Below, piece after piece: positions 24,109-37,300 of a DNA stretch of 64,000 nt (position 1 is its first letter; each line of letters starts with the position of its first letter). The notes below the pieces were generated by a model. The model was not told the DNA's origin. It searched no databases and saw nothing but the letters and a program-made list of their open reading frames with translations. A program made the position numbers and the translations under genes. This stretch comes from Cristatella mucedo (lineage: Eukaryota > Bryozoa > Phylactolaemata > Cristatellidae): positions 1,393,501 through 1,457,500 of the forward strand of contig WPIO01000076.1 of NCBI GenBank assembly GCA_009760855.2. Direction: 5' to 3'.

Positions 24109-27100
24109 GTAAGGTTCTGGTTGCTGTCGATCGTCCGCGTGCTTTTCTGTCCAATCTCATTTCTGTATTAATCGTCGTATTCGTCGCGACCTAGCGCCCA
24201 GCGGCCAAGCTAGAAAGGGACTACGTGGCGATAGAGGGCTCCTCTGCATTGATAATTGTGCTGACATTCGCTTTCGGAGCAGTAGATTTCGGCGTGGTTC
24301 GTTGCAGCGCAGAGCGCCGCCGCTCGTGCCGCACCGCCGCCGGCCGGCTGCTGCGGGTGGGTTTGGCTGTGGGTCAGGCGCGCCGTTTGCTTCTCATTCG
24401 GGGGCCGCAGCGGGAACTTGCGGCGCGTACGTGCAGACCTTAATGGGGGGCTTTACATTTGATTACCGAATCCCCGGCTAATAGCTCAACATTGGCAAGC
24501 CAATCGACCGCCCGGCCGGTCGTGCGGACGACGGGAGCAGCTGGCTGGCTGGCCGGCTGCAGCTCGAGCTGTCCGGTTTCCGGTATCCGTTCGTGGCCCG
24601 TTGAAAAGCCGGCTGCAGAGTTGCGCAGCAGAGAGGAGAGAAGAGGAGTGAGTGAGTGAGTGAGTGAGTGAGTGAGTGAGTGAGTGGGTGGGTGGGTGAG
24701 TGAGTGAGTGAGTGAGTGAGTGAGTGAGTGAGTGAGTGAGTGAGTGAGTGAGTGAGTGAGTGAGTGAGTGAGTGAGTGAGTGAGTGAGTGAGTGAGTGAG
24801 TGAGTGAGTGAGTGAGTGAGTGAGTGAGTGAGTGAGTGAGCGAGCGAGAGAGAGCCCTACTGCATCCTACCGGAGCATTGCTGCTCAAGGCATTGCATAC
24901 ATCAACCAAACAACCGTGCTGGACATCTATCTTTCACCAAACTGCTTTAATCTCATAGCTGGCTGCTCCCTATACCTATGCTTTGTAGTTCCTGGAAGAC
25001 CCGACTAGTTTTTTCCGGTAGCCTTCTAGGAGAGGCAGTGCTATTTAGATGCCTATTGACCGCGGGCTTTTTTCTCCTGAGATTTTGCTGAAAGAGCCGA
25101 CAACCGTGATCAGGGTCCAGTTTCGTTCGGCAGCAACCAACGGCTGAGCCAGGGGACAGGGTGGCATTTGATTCCTCCCCTACAGTAGGTAAGCGAGCTG
25201 GGCCTCTCCACATTCCTACGCCCAGCAACCAGCGACCCAGTCACCAGCAACGAAGTTATGTCTTCATACCAATCAATATGCAGCTGCTTATTTCGTGTCG
25301 ATTAAAGGCTATTTATTACTTTGCACTACAATTTTTTTTCATTAATTGTGGGTCTAGCCCCACCTACTCGAAAATCATGCATGTCTTTGCTCCAACTTGG
25401 AAATTTTGCTGGTCCTGCCCCCCTAGATGAAAATCTTGGCTCTGCCCCAGGCAGCAGCTGTATTTTTTGGCTGTTGTTCTTTATGCAAGTGAATCTGCAT
25501 GTATTTCATCCTTAATTGCTCGGCTGTCGAATGTACTTTCAGCTGCTTGGCACCAACTGTATGTGGTATGCACCGAGTAGGTCTAAAGGGTATAGCTGTT
25601 GCTGAGCAATGCACACTCTTAAAGGGATCGTATAGTGGAATCGCATCGGTCGATCGAGTGTCCTTGTCCTATGCATACCGTCTAGGCAGCATGAGACCAG
25701 GTGATGCCAGTTTGATGCAGCCGGCCTGGCACTGTCAGCTTCCATAATGGTTTAGGGGGCCACGGACACCATCTGCCTCCCAGTGATTGCAAGCCACCAG
25801 TGACAGGCATTATTTATGTCCTGGCCGAGCACCTCCATGGCTATTTCTGAATGATACCTTGTTCCAAGAGAGCTTTTAGCAAAGGGAAATGTAAGCTTAT
25901 TTGCATACGTTCATCAGCTGCTCCGGTAAACACTTGGACGGTGTCCATTCCCCACCTATATAAGGGCTCTATGACTCGTGTAACTTTATCAGGGTCTCCT
26001 CACGAGGTAAGGAGGAAGTGCTCAAATCTTTCTTTCGTTTGATTGAGACAACAGGCTTTATGCGATCAGGTTCCTATTCGACTAAACTTTTGTCCTTTTT
26101 GTAGCTGCATTTGGTTTGCAGTTAGAAATTTATGCCACTCTATTCTAAAGGAACTTGGAAGTAATTGTGGTTACTGAGCAGGAATCTCACCAGCAGTGGT
26201 TTCGTGGTCCCTACTCTTTGACCATGCGAAGTATTAGCCCCGCACTTGGATTAATTTGAAACTATATTTCACTAACCTTGAACAGACTCTTCTGATTCTT
26301 TATTGCTGAACAGACTCTTCTGATTCTTTATTGCTTTGTTTGTTCTTTTGGGATTCAGCTTCCATTTTACGATTATCGAAGGCACTGTGGTGCATAAGGA
26401 TTGCTACTGCTCTCTGCAACCTCCACTAAATAAATATAAATAAATCCTAGCTGATTAAACAGCCTCTTTTTGTATAGCGACAGAAAAGCCTTTACGGCTA
26501 TCTCAACCACTTGCAGTGGCGATAAAGAATCGCTCACCGCAGGAATCGAACCCACGACCTCAGGACATTGGTCGTGAAAGCAACCGCCTTACCTAGTGTG
26601 CCATCACGGCTCACCCCTGCTTCCTTATTGTTCCGTGCACCATTACTAGTCGCACCTTTTGTGCACCACACTGCTCCTGTGTTAGTGCTTGATCAGTAGC
26701 CACTTCCGTCCCTGAAATGCCCAGGTGTTGCAAAATAGATCTTTAGTGTCATCAGAAAGAGATCCTTGGTGTCTTCAGATGTGAGCCTTTGATTGATAAT
26801 GGCGATTAGTTGGATGGCTTGCATTGCAGAAACGTGGGGGAGGGGGGACAAGCATAGCACTGGTTCAGTTTTGTAGGCATAGGGAAGGGCCGATGGGCTG
26901 GTTGACACCCCCTCTTGGATCGCCTGATGGGCAGGTGGGTCCAGTATGGTCGCCTGGCATGCCTATTCAGCCTTTTTATGATTGGCTACCTCTGGCAAGG
27001 TATAAGTTGGCCATTCCTGGCTAGGCCTGCACGTATGATTGTTACAGCCATGATAAGGAAAGCTAACGGTGTGTGTTTTTGTGTGCTCGCACGCAAGTGC

Positions 27101-30100
27101 AGTTGTGTGTTCTCTCTCTCTCTCGAATGTGCAAGGTGTTTAAACAAATTTTGTGCTTGGATATGCAATCTTTGTATCATGATTGAGCAGTCCGGCTAGC
27201 TGCTCACTCTGGCCAACAATGGATGCTATTACACCAAGAACACATACTTCTGTAGGAGTGGCTATGTATTTACCCTGCCGTGACGCCTTCCAAAGCCAGT
27301 CTGCTGCTTGCACAGCACATCATATACGTATGTGTTTGTTTGTAATACAGAAACAGAACAGCTGTGCCTTACCTTGTGCAGGCGAGACAAACAAAGAGCA
27401 GAGGTGCACACCATAGATGAGAGAGGGAGGGGGCGGGTAGCTTGTTAGTGACGAGTTATTGTGATGAGAATTTGACTCATGATGAGTGCAGCAGGTTTTA
27501 ATGTATATTTCCGACATGGTTAGGTGTTGCTGCTGAGCTAGCACAGGTTTTGAATATGTTCGTCTAGATACTTTGCTTGTCGCCGGTACGTTTCAGTTGC
27601 CATATTTTTTCCAGGGTGGAAACAATGCAGGGCACACGGTCATCGTTGACGGGGTTGCGTATGATTTTCATCTCCTTCCGAGTGGCATCATACACGAGTC
27701 GTGCTTATCAGTGATCGGCAATGGTGTCGTCATTCACCTGCCGGGTCTTTTTGATGAGATTGCCAAAAACGAAGCCAAGGGGTTGAAAGGATGGCAGGAT
27801 CGGCTGGTCGTCTCCGACCGAGCTCACCTCGGTATGTGCTGCATCTCCCCTCCCTCCCCTAGCCAGCCAGTCTCATTCCCCACTGCCAACCTGCTTCCAC
27901 TGTCTTGTTCGATATGTGGCACACCGCTCGTGCATTGGTTGACAATTGATTAGTCTGTATGTATTCTGCAGTTTTTAATCTGCACCAGACAGTTGACGGT
28001 CTCGAGGAAGCAACACGGGGGAGCAAGAAGTAAGTTGTGCCGTACAAGCTGACGAGTCTTCGGCGGCTCATGTTTCCACAAATAAGTTGCTGTCGTTGGC
28101 ATCGCCTTCCTAAGATCGGCAGCTTCCACTCGCCCTTCCAAACGTCCCAGGGACCCGGACCTCTCAATTGTCATCATCTTGATTGGTGGGTGCTCAGAGG
28201 GTGGTGCTCAAGCTGTTTGATAGTCAGACCGAGCTGGTGCCGTGCTGACCATAGTCAACAGTAATGTTCTTTCTATTCAGCCAGTCAGTTGCAGTGCTAT
28301 CTCGGCATCTGGTTAGAAGCAATGCTTTGTCGAGAACTGCATGCTGTCAGTTTGTTATTAATTGTCGGTGATGAGGTATTTATGGACTCTTTTGGTCATT
28401 TACATGCCCTTAGCTTGTATGATCGCCACAAGCTCAGTCGATGGAGTGATTAGGCCAAATATGCTTGGCCAACAAGCTCTAGGTGAAGTCTCACCCCTTG
28501 GTCATAGCCAAGGGGTTAGGTGCTAGCTCTTCACGGCCCATGATCATGTCCCCTAGATCCGAGTCCCCTAGATCATGTCCCCTAGATCCGAGTCCCGCAG
28601 CAAGCAATCTTTTGTAGCCCACTGCGAGCGATCTGATAGCACCTCATCCAATAACAGCCCCACTACAGTCATTCCCCCCCCCCGACTTATGACGGTTCAC
28701 GGAAAACAATCAATATTTATCCAAGAAAACGTTCAAAATTCACGCGTGATCGGTCCGCCACAAATAGTAAGGAGGAACTGATGTCTGACAGCTTTGCATG
28801 TGGGAACTGAGGGCTCTAGTAGAACATATCGTATGCCATTCTCGACTTACGAAAATTTGACTTACCACAGGTTTTCTAGTTTCTATTTATTTCGTATGTC
28901 GAGGGGTGACCGTACATATTAAGTAGATTAGATGGTCAGCTCGATCAGCTAACCCTTACTTTTCATACCCCAATTTCTGCTCGATTATAGGCTATATTAT
29001 TAAGCCTCTTTTTGGGTCTAGCACCCCTGAATGGTTTGTAGAAGATAACGATGCATGCATATAGGATAAAGTTAAGGCATCGTTTAAGCAAAGTTGTTGG
29101 TCATACATTCAGAGCAAGTATGAGCATATCACCTGGCCTCTCAAGTTGATTTGTTAGCTTCATTTGGTGTGCGCTAGCAGTATGCGGATGCGACCCTTGG
29201 ATTATACTCTTTCAGCTCTGTAAATGCGCATCTCATGTTGCTGGTTCTACAATAGGATTTAAGCATGATGATCGGTTCGGCAGGTATGCCTGGAGCTGCA
29301 GCCATATTTCTTGCTGCTGCCTGCTTTTGGTATGTTGATGATGGCAGGGTGTGATGGAGGTAGGAGGAGTGTGATGGGGAAGGGAGGGTTTGGGAAGAGG
29401 GTTCACGTGTCCTCTTCTCCGCATCCTCCTGTTTGCAAGTTCAAGTGCCTAGTCGACTCAACCGTCATCGCAGTGCGGCGCCTACGAAGTCAGTGGTTTG
29501 AGACCATGCCAGCATTGGTGGGCTGGCATAGCAAGAGGGGGAGAGAGTACAAGGGTTGCAGCTAGGCCTGGCTTAGTTTCGATGCATCAGTAAATACAGG
29601 CCGGCAACTTGACTGCATTCTTTGTGCAAACGCTTGTCCGATGGACTTGCACCCACTTAGAGCACTTACCGTCCTGACAGTTGGCAATGCTGCCAGGCAC
29701 TCACGGTCTGCTTTGCTCTGGTCACTGGAGTGCACAAGCTCTCTGCGGGCAGTGTGTTTGTAAAGTCATGTGTCCCTGCTATCCTTGAACTTTTGCAGCA
29801 TTGGTACTACAAAGCGGGGTATTGGACCCACCTACTCGTCTAAGGTATTGCATTGCAACTACTTGGATCTAGTCCTGCACTTTAATTTCCTTGCCGTGCC
29901 CAAATACTATTGCAACCCTAGACTGCCTTTCTGAGAAATACGATACGAGCGTGTCTTAGTCTGATCGCAATTCTTTATGCGCCCTATTCTAGCGCCGCCT
30001 AATTTTACCTATCGTGTGCTATGCAGGCTGCCAGGCATGGGCTCAGAGTTTGTGACCTTCTCGGGGACTTCGACGAATTCTCGGAAAGGTGAGCTAATCT

Positions 30101-31282
30101 GGTTGCTTTTTCGCTGATGTTCCATTGTGGCTGTATAGCGAAATGAAAGCCGTGGTATATTGCACAAACGTGAGTGACCTAGTAAGCTCCTGCCTAGCCA
30201 ATGATGGTCGCTTGACTTGTCCGGTCGGCCTTTAAAGTTGGGACTTCTCATAATAAGCGGCAGCATTCTGACGTCAGAGAAGGTATAGATGCAAGTCCGC
30301 GAGGTCGAACCAAACGGACTCAGCCGACTAGCTAGTGTCTTTGGTGGCTGAAGCAGCGTAATATCGGATATTAGCAGGCGTAGGGGCCGTAGGCAAAGCT
30401 GTCAGCAGCAGCTGCATCTGACTACTGCTACTGCTGCTGCTGCTGCTGCTATGGCTGTTCTGATAGAGCATAGCCTTCATTAGGCCTACGGATTATTATC
30501 CATTTATTTTGGTCGTTTTGACCCACGGTTCAACACAAGTGGCTTTAGGAACATGCAGGCTGAGGTGATAAAGCCATGCCAGAGCATGCTTTCGTAGCAG
30601 CCGGGTGTGTTACTTGTTCGACCTAGAGCCAGTGGATGTGGGCTCATCCATGAGTGGCATTCATCCTGGCTGCATTCCATGCAGGAGGTCAGAGAGAGTC
30701 GGCTCTTGCAATCAGGTAATGGCGCTCAGCCAAGATATTGTCGTCTCCGATGCATTGGATTCTGCTTTTCAATGAATTTTACCACCAGACATACCATTTT
30801 ATTGTTTAAAGATGGGCTGCGTAATTGATTTCGGTTAGCTTTGTGAAAGAAAACATACATCACATCTGCCTCTGCCTAGTTTAGTGTTCCTAATGGTATA
30901 GTCGATGGTGGGAGGACTTCGACGAGGACTTTATTACACATTCAATGCCTAGTCAGTTACTGCTATGCAGATCATCACCTTTGGTGGTTGAGCAGGACTC
31001 TTTCTTCTGCTAGGGCAGGACTCGCTATTAACTACTTAGATGCCTGGATGAATTTAGATGCACCCCCTAGTTACTATGATGGTAAAGAGGCCAGGGTCCC
31101 CCGATAAGTCACCAGGCATTTTAATGTCCTAGAGCTAAAGTCTCCATAGCAATAGCAGAGGTCCTATAGATCTATCCATCAATTTATGCCTTGTCTACAT
31201 GTAAATTGGACTGGCCATCCTGGGGCCGAAGCTGCCTGCTGCCACTGAGTCAGACCGAAGTAGCTTCTCAAATATGCAGCAG

Positions 31283-31368
<86 letters not shown>

Positions 31369-34300
31369 TCCAATCGCTGACGGCTGGAGCAGGCATGACA
31401 GCTGTGCCCATGGAGTTGGTTCTGATCTCTTGTGCTTTAAACATGTAAACATTCGTAGCATGGAAATATTGTGGCAGACGTTCCAATGGGGCACAACGAA
31501 CCAGCATGCAGTAGCTGTTAAAAGCAAATTTACATTGTGAGTTCTGACCTGAGAAGCTTGATGGAATCGAGCAGTCGGGGGACAAAGGTATTATATTTTG
31601 ACCGCACAAGGTTAAGCTGGTCAGCACTGTCTGTCGAGACCTATACGAAGCATGGTCACAGCTCCACCTCACGACAAAGCAGCCTAGTTTCTGCTTTTTA
31701 TGCTAGCTGCTGTGCTTATCTGTGGCTTCACAGATGATATTTGTGGCTGCATGGTTCTTCTAAAGATTGATGAATTGACTCGTGTCAACGATGGTTTGTG
31801 ACGGAGAAGCTATTACACCGGAGGTCTGTGCACAAATACAAGCCTGGACTGTTTCCCTATTTTGAGTAGTGCCTGCACTGATGAATGATTTCTTGTAGAT
31901 TCCGAAATCTTGGAAACTACTTTCAGCGGCTATACCCAGATCAGGATCTAAAGATAGAGGAGGAGTTGGTTGCACTATATGTGAGTGGGCGCCTTCACTA
32001 GAAGCAACTGCTAGACGGAGCATGATAGCTAATAGCTATCGATACATGCTGAGGCTGCATCTGAAATGCATGCGAGTGATTGGCAGCTGGAGTCTTATGT
32101 GAGGCTGTCATTTTCACCTACAATTACCATTTTGTATTGTCGTTGTGAGCCCGTGCTCTGTGTCTCTGTTTCTCTGTTTTTTTTATGTCTCTGAGTGTGT
32201 CTCCTTCTCGGCTGTCTCCACATCTGAGTAGGTGTCTATGTCCGTGTCTTTCTAGGTATCTGTCTGTCATGCCGTTTATTCTATTTGTTGTTGTAGGCAA
32301 CCAGCCACAATTGCTGTCACCAGTTGGCCTCAAATTAAGGTGGCTGCTCTCTCAAACGCATTCCATCCGGCCGAATGGATAATTGTCCCTTTTCCATGAT
32401 TGAGCATCCGTACAATCGATCCAGGCCCACCCGTGCTTGTTGGCACAGGCTTGCTGATGCACAGCATATGCACAAAGCACTGCAGTGCCGTACTCTCAGG
32501 CCTGTCATGTGGGGCGGGCGCCACCCCCTCCAAGTAGACCTTCCCGCTATATGTGGTAGTTTTTGCATCTCGGGTGTATGACCTGCAGTGGCTGGTAACT
32601 TGATTGGCAGCTGGGAGCACGGTCTCCAATCGAGCATGCCAAATGCACAAACCATGCTCCACAAACCATCAGCCTATTGCTTGTCTTCTGCTATTGCTGC
32701 CCCCCCCCACCCAGCTGCTCATATTTACCTGCTAACAGACTCCACCTGGATTGGGCCAGAATCACGGGGGCAGCTGGCCAACTGCACGGCACGGTTGGGT
32801 TCACGTGCTGATTGAATGTCTAGCGCTGCAGCTGTGCATGCACTCGTATTGGCTGTTGTCAATAGTGGTGGCCTGCACGGTTCCGCTCAAGGACCTAGCA
32901 GGTGCCAGTGCGACCAGGAACATTACATGTCACCTTCATTAGTCACCAACACAATCATTAGCGCACTATCTCGAATGGGCTTTAAACAGTAAAACATACC
33001 CAGAGCTGGTCATGATCGCTCATGTCACCAACTGCTCGGCACACGCTCCTAGCAGTGCCTTTGCTAAATGTGCCCACCGCTATTGCTTCACTCTTGGAAG
33101 ACTGTTCATCCGAACTTGGGATTGCTACCACTACAGTCATTATATTCCACGGTAGATTTAGGGATGGATGTGGCATTAGCAAATGCATCGTTGTGATGCT
33201 TAAGTGTTGGACAGATGAACCTGGCACATTTTTTTTACTTGGCATCTTGCTGATGTCATGCTAAGCAGTTGCCCGAGCTTTGCTTTAATTCAAACAGGGC
33301 TACCGTGAGCGATTGAAGCCGCTAGTGCAGGACACGGTGAGCCTACTGCATCGGCTGATAGGTGAAGACAAGAAGATACTGGTGGAAGGTGCCAATGCAA
33401 CGATGCTTGACATAGATTTCGGTGAGTACTGGAAACTAAATGCCCGACAAAGACACAAGTTACTCATATTTTGAGCCAAAATTGGAAGACATCTTTTGCT
33501 GTAATTATATATATATATTTTTTATTTCAGCCAACAGCTCTTTGTGACCCGTCTAGTTCCGGCCGTATATAAATCATAAAGATGGCTGGTTTTAATGAGC
33601 ATTTCTGTAGTGATATGATGAACTCCTTGAACTGTTGACCTCATGCACAGTCCTGCAGTCTAGCACCACCTGGGCACTACTGTGCTGCTGCTGGCTCATT
33701 ATTTAAATCCGGGGGTTAAATATCTTAACAAGTTTACCAAAGTGGCACCCGTCAGCCAATGAGATTTCTTGGTCGGCATCTTGTTGCTGTGATGAATTAT
33801 GTTGATGCAAATAACTCGTGGCAAATGTAAAAAACATTAGTAATTCAGTCACTGTGGACGTTTAAAACATATACTATGTATACAAGCCATTGAACATTCA
33901 TTGCACGGTAGGTTGGGTTAGTCACTCCGATGTCTACATGAAATGACGTTTACGGTTCTCCTTTTAATGCTTGCGTGTATACTTTTGATGGTGGTTGACT
34001 CAGATAACAGTAGTGTGCATAGCTCTGCTGCAAGTGCGTTTATGGGTTTCCATTGTCAACTAACGCATCTGTGTTTGTTTTAGTCTTATTTGCTGTTGGG
34101 TGGCTCTGAATGCTTCCCTATATTCGACCTCCTTAAAGCATCATTTGCCTACTTTCTCCAGTGATACTTCGTTTGCCGGAAGTTCGCAATTCATACCTTG
34201 TGCAGGCCGAAGCAGTATCGTATTGGGGACTCGGGCACAAATGCATACCAGGATTCAGCCAAAATCGTTTCATATTTTGTTGTCAGCCTCCATGCAAATG

Positions 34301-37300
34301 ATGCAGTTTGGCTTTCCGAATTCTAAAGCTATGCAGTTTGGCTTTCCGAATTCTAAAGCTATTTGCTGTTAAGCGATCCAGCCGAATGATGACCTTGCCA
34401 CTTATATTGATGTCTTGGGTGTATTGAACTCAGACATTCAGATATACCCATCGTAAGTAGTGACAGTCCACAGATGAAAGCCCGTTTTGGGCAAGGTAGC
34501 GATAATAAGAGAAATAAAATAAGATATTTATATAGCACCCCCAGAAAACTTAATTTCTTTCTAGACACTTCGGTTGTGACATAAAGGAAGCATGACCATA
34601 TGGTCAGTGGTGGGTAAGGTAACATGCACAGTGTCAGCATGCACATTATGACTATTGCTAACATGCATTGTGTCAGCCCTGAATAAGCACACAAGGGATA
34701 CAGCACAAGGACCAAGCAAATGCAAATTCCTGTAACTCACTGCTCGCTGGCCTACCAGCATGTGCAACCAGGCGATTACAGATGGTGCAAAACTCCACAG
34801 CTAGGCTTGTCTGTCGAGAGCGTCGCAGTTGCCACATCCCACCACTTCTCGCCGACCTGCACTGGCTACCAGTCAAGCAACGGATCGACTTCAAGGCCTT
34901 GTTGGTCACTTTTAGGTCATTTCATTCTTTGGCTCCAGTCTAGCTCTCAGATCTACTCCACCACCAGGCCAAGCATTGTACCGTCCGCTTTTTGGAATCC
35001 AACAGTTTACCAGTACCTCGTACAAACTTCAAATCCTTTAGAGACCGTGCGTTTAGTTCGTATGCTCCCAAAGCCTGGAACTCACCCCAACTTGCGTCAG
35101 AACATCCCCTGACTTGACCACATTTAAAAAGAACTTGAAAACACCTATTTAGGACAGCATTTAGTGGGTCCCTATGATTCGTCCTTGATGTGCTTATGCG
35201 TGCTGACACTGTGCATGCTGCCACTATCCACATTTGCATGCTGACCCTGTGCATGTCACCCCTAGCCATGTTATTCATGTTTATCAAGCATGATATTACT
35301 CACCATTCGATCGCGTTTTCCTTTGCAGCAAATGTAAAGCACCTAGAAAGAGATTGATTTCTCTGAGGGTGCTTTATCAAGTGCATTATTATTATTATTA
35401 TTGTGAATGCTTTGAGGATCAGGTGCAGTTTTAGCTTCACTTTAAATGTCATTGAATCAGGAAATGTCGTGAGCCCCTGGGTGTAAATGGACCGTGATAG
35501 CCCAGGAGGTAAAGGGCACTTCACTACTGAGGTTGTGGGTTCGAATCCTGCAGTGGGCAATCCTTTATTGCCAACTTCAAGAAGTGGTGACACCATTATG
35601 GCTCTTCTGCTGCTAAACAAATGAGGCTGTTAAATCAGTTAATATTTTTTTAGCCCAGTGGTTAGTGACCGCCATGATCCATCATGATCATGATCATCAT
35701 CCATTCATGATCCAGATTGCAGTTCAAGTCCTGCAGTGAGGGATCCTTTATTTCCCCTGCAAGTGGCAGCGGTAGCCATTAAGGCTTTTCTGCTGCTGTA
35801 TCAATGAGGCTGTTAAATCAGCTAACCATTAACTTTTACGTCAGTCAGGAGTAAGTTCCAGGCTTTGGGAGCATACGAACTAAAGGCATGGTCTCAAGAA
35901 GATTTGACGTTGGTTCGAGGCACAGCTAGACATTTTGGGTCAGAAAAGCAGGTGGCTAGCATGATTTATGAGTAGCTCTAATAGGTAGGCTGGAGACTGA
36001 GAATAAAGGGACATACAAGTGAGTGACAAAACCTTTAAGTCGATACGCTGCTTCATTGGTAGCCAGTGAAGGTCAGAGAGAAGTGTTGTGATGTGGCAAC
36101 TGCGATGTTTGCTAACGAACAAGCTGCGTTTTGCATCACCTGTAAGCACCTAATTGCACATGCAAGAATACTTGTAAACAATAATAATAATAATAATAAT
36201 AATGATGATGACACACTTGATAAAGCACCCTCAAGAGAACTCTATTTCTTTGTAGGCGCTTTACATTTGCTGCAATGGAAACACGATCGAATGGGTAGTG
36301 GTAGCGTGCTCAATTAGCAACATTAAGTTAAACAAGTCAAGGCGATGTGTTTCAAATGCAGGGACCAACTGGGATGTGGTAACTCTGATAAAGGAGACCC
36401 GGGTTTTGCAATGTTACATAGCTGAAAGTAGGCAGACTTGGCTGTGGGACTGATGTGTTCGGCTTGTGAAAGGTCACTGTAGCAAAAATGCCTAGATTTC
36501 GTCCTGATGCTACAAGATATGCTGGTGAAGCCGACTTCGAGGGTTAAGCTTTCCTATTATTGAGTCGCACTAGGTTTGCCAATGACTAATGAGTTGGTTT
36601 TATTCAATTTCAACAAGTTTGCTGCCATTCCATTTCAAATGTCAGCAGTACATGCAGCAAGGGAGTTGATAGTTTCACATAAGCAGTGTGGTTCTCACTA
36701 CTTCTGCTCTAGTCACTGCGAGCTGCAGTAAGGTGAAGCTGGACGATGGCAGAGAGCTATGCGTGGTGGACAGCTGCTTCCACCGAGGTGACAGGCAGCA
36801 GTGGAGACATGAGCTGAGCAGCAAGGAGGCAGTGCAGGACGTCTGCGCTGCAGGCAGCCTGCTCTACGTGGCTGTGAAAGGGCAGCAGGGAGAGACAGGA
36901 GCAGGAACTGTGTGAGGGCCCTCAGTGTAGTGAGTAGGTAGCTGCTGAAACAAGTAATCTCTTACAGCATCCAGGACTGCAGCGGCCTTGGTACCTGTCA
37001 CTGGGCAGAGGACCGTGCTAGCTGTGCTGGGCTGGTTATAAATGTGACCATGTACCCTACAGCAGCTGATAACAGACTGGGAGGCAGCTGTGGGCGCTAG
37101 GCAGCTGCAGATCGGTGCTGAAAGGCTGAGAGGGATCAAAGCATAGGTACAGCTGTGTGTCATCTGCGTAGAAGTGAATGTCTAGATTGGGCATGGCGAT
37201 TACATGGGCAAGAGGAAATGAATACATTGTGAAAAGAAGTAGACCAAGCTCTGAGCACTAGGTGCACCCCTTACTGTAGAGGTTCCTCAGATGACTGTTG

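Larger units (their letters stand above)
24109..27614 (+). other. ADSS intron 1
   Basis: About 3.5 kb. It holds the TGAG repeat (24648-24842), a 28-bp tandem duplication (26280-26335) and a SINE-1 (26425-26613). I recognise nothing else. It ends TTTTTTCCAG. Confidence 0.85.
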